From an uncultured Traorella sp. (GTDB lineage: Bacteria > Bacillota_I > Bacilli_A > Erysipelotrichales > Erysipelotrichaceae): a DNA stretch of 56,612 nucleotides. The notes below the pieces were generated by a model that did not search any database, was not told the origin of the DNA, and was given only the letters and a program-made list of their open reading frames with translations. The position numbers were made by a program, and so were the translations under genes. Location of the stretch: the NCBI GenBank assembly GCA_944324265.1, contig CALUVS010000011.1, forward strand, positions 1 to 56,612. The letters are read 5' to 3'. Positions 36,456 to 50,495 of the stretch are shown one piece after another. Positions within the stretch are counted from its first letter, which is position 1; the number at the start of each line of letters is the position of its first letter.

Positions 36456-37805
36456 TTAAACTTGCAGATGTGTTTCCCATTTATGCGTATTATAATGCAG
36501 CTGACCTAAAATACATGTGATCAGATTACTCAGCACCATCGCCCACCAAATGCCTGCAGGCCCTAAATTGGTATAAGCATGGAAGATATAGATCATTGGG
36601 ATACGCAGTCCCCATAAACGGATAATCGATATGATCAAGACATAGCGGGTTTCTCCCGATCCGCTGAAAACTCCATGCAGATTTTGAAACCATCCCATAA
36701 AGAAGATTGTCGCAATCACATAATAACAATATTCCAGGGTCAATGAAATCAATTCTGCCGAAGCATCCTTAACGAAAAGATAAATCATCCAGCGTGTGAT
36801 AAATACACCGATGATCATGACGATAAAAGAAGTCAATAAAGTCAGAATCATTGCTTTTTTGAAGCATTCACGGGCTCTTGGCTTGTTATTGGCTCCAAGA
36901 TTTTGTCCGATAAATGGTGCTAGGGCGCCCCCAAAGGCATTCACCGGAATATAATATAAATCCGTAATCTTATTGCCGAGTCCATAAGCAGAAATAGCCA
37001 AAGGTCCATAATCGACAATGCTTTTGTTCATCAAAACAAAGCCAAAGCTTGTCAGAAAAGAAGCCAATGAAGCCGGCATTCCGACTTTTAAAATTTCTTT
37101 GCATATTCCTAAATCAAATTTCTCCTTGAATGAAATATGAACCATATCCATATCTGTCAATAAAATATGCATGACAAACGGAATGACCAATACTTTTGAA
37201 AGCACTGTTGCTAAGGCTGCTCCAAAAGTTCCCATACCGAAAGTAAAAATAAAGATGGGGTCTAAGATCGTATTCAGAATGGCTGCAATGGCATTGAACT
37301 TCACGGCTGTTCTTGAATCACCGGCACTTTGACGAATCGTCTGAAAAATATTGATGATAAACAAGAACACAAAATCAAAAGAAATGCCAAATAAATAAGC
37401 ATAGGCATCTTGATAAATTTCCTGCGGCGTATTCAGCCAATGCAGGATTGGATGAGCAAATATCAGACAGATCAATCCCATCAGAATTCCCAAAACCAAA
37501 GAAACCAGAAATAAATGGGTCGCTGATTTATTTGCTTTTTCAATGTCTCTGGCCCCAATTGCCATTGCAATCAAAGAGATGCCGGCAGCACTCAATCCTG
37601 TGATAAAAGCACTTCCGCATCCCATGATTGGTCCAATCAAAGTGACTGCCCCAATCTGCAGTTCTCCCATTTTGCCGATCCAGAAAGTATCGACAATGTT
37701 ATAAAGCGAATTAATCAGATTTAAAAACATCAAAGGAAATGCCAGCTGCATTAATCCTTTTTGTATATCTCCTTCTAAAAGTTCTTGATTATTTACTTTT
37801 TTCAT
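36456..37805 (-). CDS. MATE-family multidrug/solute efflux transporter
   Basis: The 449-residue membrane protein has about 12 TM helices. The N-terminal half (QLAFPLMFLNLINSLYNIVDTFWIG) and its repeat in the second half are typical of MATE/DinF antiporters that expel drugs or metabolites using Na+ or H+. I used the ATG at 37805 preceded by GGTGATTTG. It is cotranscribed with YjbQ upstream and the MutS-like gene downstream. Confidence 0.92.
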   Translation of the reverse strand: MKKVNNQELLEGDIQKGLMQLAFPLMFLNLINSLYNIVDTFWIGKMGELQIGAVTLIGPIMGCGSAFITGLSAAGISLIAMAIGARDIEKANKSATHLFLVSLVLGILMGLICLIFAHPILHWLNTPQEIYQDAYAYLFGISFDFVFLFIINIFQTIRQSAGDSRTAVKFNAIAAILNTILDPIFIFTFGMGTFGAALATVLSKVLVIPFVMHILLTDMDMVHISFKEKFDLGICKEILKVGMPASLASFLTSFGFVLMNKSIVDYGPLAISAYGLGNKITDLYYIPVNAFGGALAPFIGQNLGANNKPRARECFKKAMILTLLTSFIVMIIGVFITRWMIYLFVKDASAELISLTLEYCYYVIATIFFMGWFQNLHGVFSGSGETRYVLIISIIRLWGLRIPMIYIFHAYTNLGPAGIWWAMVLSNLITCILGQLHYNTHKWETHLQV

Positions 37806-37827
37806 CAAATCACCGACAACTATTGTA

Positions 37828-38220
37828 TCATGATTCTGCTAATTGTTTGACATAAATTGTATGATTTTTTGGACCTAAAAATTCACAGAAAACAATGTCT
37901 TCATTTTCTTCTAAAAGAATCTTTCCGGACTGTACTAAGATCCATAAGGTATTGCCCATATTGCTTGATTTTAAATGTGCTGCTGTATGAGCATAGTGAT
38001 AAAACTGATCCTGCGTCGGAAATGTTTTTTCCATCCCATAAATCATATCATTGCTTAAATCATCATTTTGTTTCATCAAGGTTAATCCTGTACTGGAGGA
38101 AGGGCATTGAACAAACAAGAGTCCCTCCTGCATATTCATTTCTTCAATGATGTTCTGCAGCTGCCGATAAATAGAAATATTCTGAAAACGGCGCTGTGAT
38201 TGTATTTGTATTTGTTTCAT
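37828..38220 (-). CDS. YjbQ/UPF0047-family protein
   Basis: The 130-residue soluble protein has the family signatures CPSSSTGLTLMKQN, YAHTAAHLKSSNMGNTLW and the C-terminal EFLGPKNHTIYV. E. coli YjbQ has thiamine-phosphate-synthase side activity, but the main function is unsettled. It starts a likely three-gene unit with the MATE and MutS-like genes. Confidence 0.88.
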   Translation of the reverse strand: MKQIQIQSQRRFQNISIYRQLQNIIEEMNMQEGLLFVQCPSSSTGLTLMKQNDDLSNDMIYGMEKTFPTQDQFYHYAHTAAHLKSSNMGNTLWILVQSGKILLEENEDIVFCEFLGPKNHTIYVKQLAES

Positions 38221-38239
38221 AATTTTCCTTTCTACAGAA

Positions 38240-38257
38240 AAAGGGCCTAAGCCCTTT
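38240..38257 (-). terminator. terminator ending the pcrA-ligA-gat operon
   Basis: AAAGGGC and GCCCTTT pair around CTAA, followed on the minus strand by TTTTCTG. It touches the stop of the small membrane protein gene. Confidence 0.78.
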
Positions 38258-38825
38258 ATTCAGTTACTTCTTCTGTTGGTTCTTCTGGCTGCGGATTTAA
38301 GATAGAATCAGAGATGGATTGATTTTTTGGTGAAGTCAGTACATCAATGATATATGTTTCTGCCCCGCCGGTCTTTGTCAATACATAATAAATCTGATTT
38401 TCTCCGCTGACAACATTATACGTATGAATTTCAAGATCATACATCTTGGTTGTATCTGTATTTGTAAAATAAGTGCTGATCGGCAAAATACTGTCAATGG
38501 TCGTATACGCATCATTGATCATCCAGTTGAGATCGCCTTCTGAAATATCATCTGTCGTATTTAACAGCACACGAACAGTTGCTGAAATGCAGTTGACTTC
38601 CACAGATTCCAGATACTCATATTTTTCCATTGCTGCGGCAATGCTGTCTAGCTGTTCATCTGTAATAGCTGGATTAAGCTCATCCACGAAGCGGTTCCCC
38701 TCTACCGGCTGAGTTGGATCTTCCAGTGAATTCCATAATACAGCAGCTACAATTACGCATGGAATAAATAAGATCAATATCCCAAGCCATAACACGACGC
38801 GTGGTTTCTTTCTTCGAGATGCCAT
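38256..38825 (-). CDS. membrane-anchored protein of unknown function
   Basis: The 189-residue protein has an N-terminal basic stretch (MASRRKKPR), one TM helix (about 10-30) and an extracellular domain ending in an acidic Pro/Glu-rich tail. The middle (AITDEQLDSIAAAMEKYEYLESVEVN) looks folded but matches no family I know. It lies 35 bases after gatB, so it is probably the last gene of that operon. Unknown function. Confidence 0.75.
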   Translation of the reverse strand: MASRRKKPRVVLWLGILILFIPCVIVAAVLWNSLEDPTQPVEGNRFVDELNPAITDEQLDSIAAAMEKYEYLESVEVNCISATVRVLLNTTDDISEGDLNWMINDAYTTIDSILPISTYFTNTDTTKMYDLEIHTYNVVSGENQIYYVLTKTGGAETYIIDVLTSPKNQSISDSILNPQPEEPTEEVTE

Positions 38826-38860
38826 AATTCAAGTCCTCCAATTTTTATTTTACCGCATTT

Positions 38861-40285
38861 TTATCTTTTCTTCAATTCTTCATTCATGATTTGACTGGCC
38901 ATGGCCGGATTTGCCGTACCGCGGCTTAATTTCATGACTTGTCCGATCAAAGCTCCAACTGCACGATCTTTGCCATTTTTGAAGTCATTGATGGCATTTG
39001 GATTGTTATCTAATACCTTAATGACCAATGCACGAATAGCTTCCGGATCAGAGAGCTGTTTCATTCCCTTTTCTTCGACAACTTTTCTTGGGTCTTTGCC
39101 CTTCATCATTTCTTCAAATACGGTCTTTGCCTGCTTGCCGGAAATCTCCCCTTTGGCTACCATGTTGATCATGTCTGCCAGATGAGCACTGGACAATGGA
39201 TTATTGACTAATTTAATATTTTCTTTATTCAAATAAGCCATCATTTCTACTGTACACCAGTTGCAGGCCAGTTTATATTCATCTGTCTGAGTGACAACTT
39301 CATCATAGAAATCACTTAATTCTTTGACAGAAGTCAATGTATTTGCATCATATTCACTTAAGCCATAGACATTCATATATTTTTCTTTGCGTTTTTCAGG
39401 CAATTCAGGCAATGTCTGACGAATATGATCGATCCATTCTTCTGAAAGCTGAATTGGGAAAATATTTGGTTCTGGGAAGAACTTATAATCGACATTTCCT
39501 TCTTTTTTACGCATCAACACAGTCGTGCGTGTAGCTTCATCAAAACGGCGTGTTTCCTGATCTACCTGTTTTCCGGCTTCTAACAGTTCTTTCTGACGCA
39601 TTGTTTCATAATCAATGGCTTTCTGCACATTGGCAATAGAATTTAAATTTTTGATTTCGGTTTTTGTACCGAAAGTATCGCTGCCGCAAGGTCTTAAAGA
39701 TACATTGACATCGCAGCGCATGCTTCCTTCTTCCATCTTGCAGTCAGAAACGCCCATATAATAGAGCATATTTTTCAGCTGTTCGACATAAGCAGCTGCT
39801 TCTTTTCCGCAGCGCATATCCGGTTCAGAAACAATTTCAATCAATGGCGTACCGGCACGATTGAAATCAATCAAGGTATTGCTTCCGGTATGGAATTGTT
39901 TCGCTGTATCTTCTTCCATGTGAATACGATTCAAGCGAATTTTCTTTTTGCCATTTTCTGTATCAATTTCCACATAGCCATTTCTTCCGATTGGATGAAA
40001 TTGCTGTGTGATCTGGAAGCCTTTCGGCAAATCAGAGTAATAATAGTTTTTACGGTCAAATTTCAGCAGCGGATCAATCTCACAATGCGTTCCCATGCAG
40101 GCACGAAGTGCCAATTCGACACCATGTTCATTTAAGCAAGGCAATGTTCCGGGAAGTCCTAAATCTACTTCACTGGCACAAGAGTTCGGTGCCTGACCAA
40201 ATTCTGCACGTCCGCTTGAAAACATCTTCGTTTTTGTCTTTAATTCACAATGAATTTCTATTCCGATAATTGTTTCGTATTCCAT
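38861..40285 (-). CDS. gatB: Asp/Glu-tRNA amidotransferase subunit B
   Basis: The 474-residue subunit binds misacylated tRNA and phosphorylates it in the GatCAB complex that makes Gln-tRNA(Gln) or Asn-tRNA(Asn). IGIEIHCELKTKTKMFS, the signature DLPKGFQITQQ and the C-terminal YqeY-like domain (PNAINDFKNGKDRAVGALIG) are visible. I chose the ATG at 40285 because GGAGG lies seven bases upstream. It follows gatA by two bases. Confidence 0.97.
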   Translation of the reverse strand: MEYETIIGIEIHCELKTKTKMFSSGRAEFGQAPNSCASEVDLGLPGTLPCLNEHGVELALRACMGTHCEIDPLLKFDRKNYYYSDLPKGFQITQQFHPIGRNGYVEIDTENGKKKIRLNRIHMEEDTAKQFHTGSNTLIDFNRAGTPLIEIVSEPDMRCGKEAAAYVEQLKNMLYYMGVSDCKMEEGSMRCDVNVSLRPCGSDTFGTKTEIKNLNSIANVQKAIDYETMRQKELLEAGKQVDQETRRFDEATRTTVLMRKKEGNVDYKFFPEPNIFPIQLSEEWIDHIRQTLPELPEKRKEKYMNVYGLSEYDANTLTSVKELSDFYDEVVTQTDEYKLACNWCTVEMMAYLNKENIKLVNNPLSSAHLADMINMVAKGEISGKQAKTVFEEMMKGKDPRKVVEEKGMKQLSDPEAIRALVIKVLDNNPNAINDFKNGKDRAVGALIGQVMKLSRGTANPAMASQIMNEELKKR

Positions 40286-40287
40286 AC

Positions 40288-41697
40288 TTATACCTCCGCA
40301 CATTTGCCTTCCAGCTGTGTTTCTTCTTCAATTGCCTTAGCAACATTCAATACCGTCTGTTCATCAAATGCCTTCGCTGATACATTGACACCTACCGGCA
40401 AACCATCAATGAAAGTATATGGCAGTGTCAGACTTGGAGTTCCGGCCATGTTGCCTAAGATCATATGATTTTCTGCGACTAAATAAGTATCTGACATTTT
40501 TTCATCTACACTGTCATTTTCATGCGGTGCCACTGTTGCGGCAGCCGGTGCAACAATACAGTCACAGTCTTTCAAAATAGAAGTATAGCTATCAACGATC
40601 ACTCTTCTTACTTTCTGAGCTTTGCGGAATAATTTCTCCTGATTTTCCGTAAACAAAGAATAGCTTCCTAAAACAAAACGCTTGCGGACAGCACTGGAGA
40701 ATCCTTTTGTTCTGGAATTGATCATGATTTCTTCCAGATCATTTCCTTCTTCTCGCATACCAAAACGCACACCATCCAAATTGGAGTGGTTGGCACAAGC
40801 TTCTGCATTGGCAATGATCAAATAAACCGGAAGCAATGTCTGAAGCAGATTTTCATCCATTGTGACATGTACGATTACTGCTCCTCTATCTTCAAGTTTC
40901 TTCATCAATTGATGAAATTCATTCACAATTCTTTCATCCTTGATAGAAGAAAGTACATTATCCAATACGGCAATCTTTTTGCCGTTCAGATCACTGTTTA
41001 AATTCTTATCATATTCTCCGACAGGTTCATAAGAGCTTGTCATATCTCGATCATCTCGGCCGGCCAAGCACTTCAGTGTCACACAGGCATCTTCAACGCA
41101 AGTCGTAAAGAAACCGACATGATCCAAACTGGAAGCATATGGAATGACTCCATAGCGAGAAATGCGGCCATAAGTAGGTTTAAAGCCGACCACACCGCAA
41201 TAGCTGGCTGGTTTACGAATGGAATCTCCTGTATCAGTTCCTAATGCCATCGGTACAACACCGGCAGCTACCAACGCAGCGCTTCCCCCGCTGGATCCGC
41301 CGGAAATACGGCTCAGATCATAAGGATTATTGACTTTTCCGGTATAAGCATTCAAATTTGTACCGCCCATTCCCAATTCATCCATGCTTGTCTTGCAGAT
41401 GATTGTCGCACCGGCAGCCTTTAATTTTTCTACTACAGCTGCATCAAAAACCGGCACATAGTTATCCAAAATACGGCTGGAAGCCGTTGTACGAATTCCT
41501 TTCGTTGAAATATTGTCTTTAACTGCTACTGGTTTTCCATACAGCGGCAGTGTTTCATCCTGAATTGTTTCTTCAATCTGTTTTTCCACATCCGCAAATG
41601 TTACCACAGCATTCAATTTTTCCTGACTGGCAGAAGCCAATTCATACGATTTCATGACATTTTCTCTTAATGTCTTATTGCAGTCACTGTATCGCAT
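40288..41697 (-). CDS. gatA: Asp/Glu-tRNA amidotransferase subunit A
   Basis: The 469-residue amidase subunit releases ammonia from glutamine for the GatCAB reaction. The Ser-cisSer-Lys triad is visible: Lys in KPVAVKDNIS, and the two Ser in the amidase signature SRISGGSSGGSAA. The start codon overlaps the gatC stop (TAATG), with AAGGTGG upstream. Confidence 0.97.
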   Translation of the reverse strand: MRYSDCNKTLRENVMKSYELASASQEKLNAVVTFADVEKQIEETIQDETLPLYGKPVAVKDNISTKGIRTTASSRILDNYVPVFDAAVVEKLKAAGATIICKTSMDELGMGGTNLNAYTGKVNNPYDLSRISGGSSGGSAALVAAGVVPMALGTDTGDSIRKPASYCGVVGFKPTYGRISRYGVIPYASSLDHVGFFTTCVEDACVTLKCLAGRDDRDMTSSYEPVGEYDKNLNSDLNGKKIAVLDNVLSSIKDERIVNEFHQLMKKLEDRGAVIVHVTMDENLLQTLLPVYLIIANAEACANHSNLDGVRFGMREEGNDLEEIMINSRTKGFSSAVRKRFVLGSYSLFTENQEKLFRKAQKVRRVIVDSYTSILKDCDCIVAPAAATVAPHENDSVDEKMSDTYLVAENHMILGNMAGTPSLTLPYTFIDGLPVGVNVSAKAFDEQTVLNVAKAIEEETQLEGKCAEV

Positions 41698-41990
41698 TAT
41701 TTCACCACCTTTGGTACAACAATATAGCCTTGGCTTGTTTTAGGTGCATTTGCTAATGCTTCACTTGCAGATAAAACATGGCTTTCTTCATCATTTCTTA
41801 AAAAGGTTGTCGGTGTTTCAAATGGATAAACCATTTCTTCCACCCCTTCCGTATCAATTTTATTTAATAGATCCAGCTGTTTCAGATAATCTTTGAAATC
41901 CAATGCCAGTTCTTCCAATTCTTGATCATTTAAGTCAAACATGACATTATGAGCCAGCTTTCTTAACATATCCTTGTTAAATTCTTCCAT
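41697..41990 (-). CDS. gatC: Asp/Glu-tRNA amidotransferase subunit C
   Basis: The 97-residue subunit wraps around and stabilises GatA/GatB. Its helical N-terminus (RKLAHNVMFDLNDQELEEL) and the central MVYPFETPTTFLRNDEE segment fit GatC. It overlaps gatA by one base and follows the camS-type gene. Confidence 0.95.
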   Translation of the reverse strand: MEEFNKDMLRKLAHNVMFDLNDQELEELALDFKDYLKQLDLLNKIDTEGVEEMVYPFETPTTFLRNDEESHVLSASEALANAPKTSQGYIVVPKVVK

Positions 41991-41998
41991 ACATCCTC

Positions 41999-47320
<5,322 letters not shown>

Positions 47321-47347
47321 ACTACCACCTCCCAAACATTCTACCAC

Positions 47348-47646
47348 AAATCATTGTATTATTCTTTAATAAGTTGATTTTTCATACTGAAAATTATGTG
47401 ATGTATACAAACAAAAAGTCTCTTTCAAAAAGAATCTGTTTCATTTTATTGCTGTAAAAATTGGAACTTCTTTCCTGGTTAATTACAAATCCTATTTGTA
47501 TGATTTCTTACGCAAGGATGAAAATACGGAAAGACTTTCTGTCCTTGTACTTATCATAAGATTTAAATAAGCTGCGGGTCTTGCTGCAAGCATGAGGCAG
47601 CAGAAGATTTTAAAAAATATTAATTCCTTGTTTTATAATATTCAAA
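47348..47646. other. intergenic region with two stem-loops, no gene seen
   Basis: About 300 bases between divergent pcrA and RpiR genes. Two structured segments stand out: AAGGA/TCCTT enclosing CGGAA/TTCTG (about 47513-47547), and GCTGC/GCAGC enclosing a smaller CTTGC/GCATGAG stem (about 47570-47602). Neither has a clear U-tract. No coding frame is convincing. A small RNA or a long pcrA leader is possible. Confidence 0.4.
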
Positions 47647-47675
47647 TTGAATAGAATTCCCAATTATTGTATAAT
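47647..47675 (+). promoter_or_regulatory. promoter giving a leaderless RpiR transcript
   Basis: TTGAAT, 17-base spacer, TATAAT. The ATG at 47682 begins six bases after the -10, so the transcript probably starts at the start codon. Confidence 0.7.
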
Positions 47676-47681
47676 AATGAC

Positions 47682-48458
47682 ATGAACTTCATGGATAGAA
47701 TTAAGATGGCAGAGCCTTCATTTACAAAAAGTGATAAAATGATTTACAAACGCATTAAAGATGATTCTTGGGTTGTTATTCGTGACACATCATCTATTAT
47801 TGAATTGGCCGAAAAATGTAATGTTTCCAAGTCAGCGATTCTGCGTTTTGCAAAAAAATTAGGATATTCCGGTTACTCTGAATTTAAATATGATTTCACA
47901 ATCATGGAGCACAGCAGTATTTCAAAGGATGCTCATGCATCAAAGTTTGATCTAATTCTTGATTCATATTTAGAATCTATCAAGAATATCAAGCGTTACC
48001 TATCTGAAAAAGACTTTATCACAATTGCAAAGAAAGTGACCAATGCCAAAAAAATCCGTATTTGCGGGTATAACCGTTCCGGTTTTACAGCAACGCATTT
48101 TAAATATCGATTGCTTAATTTCAATTTGGCTTCTGAGGTTGTAACAGACACTTTGCTTTTAAGCACATTGGCCAATCGTTCGAACGAAAAAGAGGTATTC
48201 TTCTTTTTTACAGCGAGAGGCAATACTTCTACTCCGCTGAATAATTATATTGCAAAATGTCATGAAAACAAGAAAACTATTGTCTTAGTTACCATGAATC
48301 CAAATACGCAATATAAAAAATATGCTACACATTTTGTTTTGCTCCCTAATATCAAGATACAAGGATTGTTTATTGACGAACAGGCTTTATTCCATGTTTT
48401 CATTGAAATACTTTTATCTTATATCAGCGAACAAATAATTATCAAAGAAAAGAAATAA
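47682..48458 (+). CDS. RpiR/MurR-family transcriptional regulator
   Basis: The 258-residue protein has an N-terminal HTH_6 domain (SSIIELAEKCNVSKSAILRFAKKLG) and a C-terminal SIS sugar-phosphate-binding domain (KIRICGYNRSGFTATHFKYRL, VFFFFTARGNTSTPLNNYI). Such regulators sense a phosphosugar. I chose the ATG at 47682, since the sequence before it is the promoter; an ATG at 47691 is an alternative. It converges on the bgl operon, which it may control together with the RpiR at 52103. Confidence 0.9.
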   Translation: MNFMDRIKMAEPSFTKSDKMIYKRIKDDSWVVIRDTSSIIELAEKCNVSKSAILRFAKKLGYSGYSEFKYDFTIMEHSSISKDAHASKFDLILDSYLESIKNIKRYLSEKDFITIAKKVTNAKKIRICGYNRSGFTATHFKYRLLNFNLASEVVTDTLLLSTLANRSNEKEVFFFFTARGNTSTPLNNYIAKCHENKKTIVLVTMNPNTQYKKYATHFVLLPNIKIQGLFIDEQALFHVFIEILLSYISEQIIIKEKK

Positions 48459-48462
48459 AACA

Positions 48463-48506
48463 AAAAAAAGACAGCTGTTGAATCATAATCACATGCTGTC
48501 CTTTTT
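48463..48506. terminator. bidirectional terminator between RpiR and EIIA
   Basis: AAAAGACAGC and GCTGTCCTTTT pair (one mismatch) around a loop of about 20 bases between convergent genes. Confidence 0.7.
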
Positions 48507-48528
48507 GCTGCTTAAATCTCTTTAATTC

Positions 48529-49023
48529 TTATAAGTTGATGATCTGCCCTCTTTTTACAGTACCCTGATCCATAAAATTTAATTTTTCATTTTCTAATGG
48601 TTCTGTAATGATCAGCATAGTTGTCGAATCATAGCCTTTCTCTTTGATGAAAGATAAATCGACATCCAATATTTTTTGACCGGCTTTAACGGTATCCCCT
48701 TGTTTTGCATAAACTTTGAATCCATGACCTTTTAGATCAACTGTATTAATTCCTATATGTACCAAAATTCCTCTTCCATTATTCATGCGGATTGCAAATG
48801 CATGACCGGTTGGGTATAATACTTCAAGTTTTCCATTGCAGGGAGCCACTACTGTATGATCCAGCAGCTGAAAAGCAATGGTCTGTCCCAGCATTTCTTG
48901 AGCAAACATCTCATCATTTACTTCACTGACCGGAATAATCTGTGCATCGGCCAGTGCCACAATATCGTTATCTGAATATATTTTTTCTTCTTTTTTTAAT
49001 AGTTTTGAAAATAATTTCATCAT
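48529..49023 (-). CDS. PTS glucose-type IIA protein
   Basis: The 164-residue EIIA-Glc/Crr-fold phosphocarrier contains PTGHAFAIRMNNGRGILVHIG, with both active-site histidines; the second (VHIG) is phosphorylated. It follows the EIIBC gene and, as a separate protein, completes the beta-glucoside transporter in place of the fused IIA domain of BglF. Two ATGs are adjacent at the start, with AGAGG upstream. Confidence 0.92.
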   Translation of the reverse strand: MMKLFSKLLKKEEKIYSDNDIVALADAQIIPVSEVNDEMFAQEMLGQTIAFQLLDHTVVAPCNGKLEVLYPTGHAFAIRMNNGRGILVHIGINTVDLKGHGFKVYAKQGDTVKAGQKILDVDLSFIKEKGYDSTTMLIITEPLENEKLNFMDQGTVKRGQIINL

Positions 49024-49077
49024 ATGCCTCTATAAATATATATTTCATGATTTGTAAGAGGATGTTTTTAAAATAAT

Positions 49078-50475
49078 CTAATTACTTTGTTTTGCTAATT
49101 CTCTTTTGCCTAAGATGTAAGTTACAACAAATGCAATAACAACTGCAATGACCATTACAACCATAGAAATAATTAGATTATACCATCCGCCTCCCATGTT
49201 GGCTGGAGTAATATAAGCCGCGAATGAGATAAAGCCTGGAGTTGAAACAACATATTGAGTCATTCCCAATAATCCAGCAAGGAATCCGCCGATTCTGCCG
49301 CCGATCATAGCTCCGATCAATGGATATTTTTTCACGAACAATACACCGTATACACCTGGTTCAGTAATACCGCAAAGAGCTGTTACACCTGCACTGATAG
49401 AAACAGATTTTTCTTCCAATTTTTTGGAAACTAATGCAGCTGCTAAGCATGCTCCGCCGACTGCAACGTTTGCAGGTGCCATTCCTGTACAAATAAGAGG
49501 ATCTGATCCTACAGCTGCAAGCAATGCAAATACAACAGGATATGTAGCATTGTTCATTCCAAAGAATACCATCCAGCAAGTAGTTGCACCAACGATAGCA
49601 ACAGAAATTGAAGGAGCCATATTATACAGTGCCTGCAATCCGTTGGCTAAGTAAGTACCGGCTGTATTTCCGATAGGTCCCAAAATAATTAATGTTACAG
49701 GTACTGTGATCAGCATTGTAATCAATGGAACGAAAATAGTTCTAAGATATACTGGCATGTGTTTCTGTAAGAATTTATAAATGACTGACATGAACAATAC
49801 ACCTAAAATAATTGGGAAAATATTTGCATTATAGGCAATTGGCTGAATCGCAATACCAAAGAAATCCAAACCTTCTACACCATTTATACCGCTATATAAC
49901 AGAACTGCTGCTAAGAAAGCACCTAAATATCCGTTTGTCTTTAAACGAGTTGCAGCGCTGAATCCGATAAATATAGGCAGGAAGAAGAAGGTTGCCTGAT
50001 TGATTGCATAGAAAACCTGATAAGTACCAGAATCTGCACTGACACCTGCAAATGTTGTTAATAATGTCAATACAGCTCCAGTAAGCCCTCCTGCTATCAA
50101 TACAGGAATGACTGGTGAGAAGGTACCGCCAAAGAATGAGAAGATTGCTTCAATCACATTTCCTTTTACAGCACTATCCTCTTTCAAGGCTTCGGCATCT
50201 TCAATAGAACCTCCGGCTTTAATACCTTCGTGTTTTGTTATTTCTTCATATACACTTGGCACATCCTGACCAATGACAAATTGATATTCTCCATTTTGAA
50301 TTACCAAATTCATAACACCAGGAATCTTTTTTGCTTCTTCCTGATTTAATTTTGACCCATCCATCAACTGTACACGCAAACGAGTCATGCAATGAGTTAC
50401 ATTTGTGATATTTCCTTCACCGCCAACAACGCTAATAATATTGTCAGCTATTGCTTTATAATCCTTTTTTGCCAT
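49078..50475 (-). CDS. PTS beta-glucoside/sucrose-type EIIBC
   Basis: The 465-residue protein has an N-terminal IIB domain with phospho-Cys29 in THCMTRLRV, an acidic linker, and a polytopic IIC domain (FFGGTFSPVIPVLIAGGL, GGACLAAALVSKK, GVTALCGITEPGVYG). It imports and phosphorylates beta-glucosides such as salicin or arbutin in related systems. It lies 20 bases after the GH1 gene and gets its phosphate from the next-encoded EIIA. Confidence 0.93.
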   Translation of the reverse strand: MAKKDYKAIADNIISVVGGEGNITNVTHCMTRLRVQLMDGSKLNQEEAKKIPGVMNLVIQNGEYQFVIGQDVPSVYEEITKHEGIKAGGSIEDAEALKEDSAVKGNVIEAIFSFFGGTFSPVIPVLIAGGLTGAVLTLLTTFAGVSADSGTYQVFYAINQATFFFLPIFIGFSAATRLKTNGYLGAFLAAVLLYSGINGVEGLDFFGIAIQPIAYNANIFPIILGVLFMSVIYKFLQKHMPVYLRTIFVPLITMLITVPVTLIILGPIGNTAGTYLANGLQALYNMAPSISVAIVGATTCWMVFFGMNNATYPVVFALLAAVGSDPLICTGMAPANVAVGGACLAAALVSKKLEEKSVSISAGVTALCGITEPGVYGVLFVKKYPLIGAMIGGRIGGFLAGLLGMTQYVVSTPGFISFAAYITPANMGGGWYNLIISMVVMVIAVVIAFVVTYILGKRELAKQSN

Positions 50476-50495
50476 CTTGTCTTCCTCCTAATCCC

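Noticed and set aside
38256-38825. Small membrane protein as a Gat complex subunit
   Set aside because: It has a TM helix and extracellular domain and no similarity to GatC, GatD, GatE or GatF; only its position links it.
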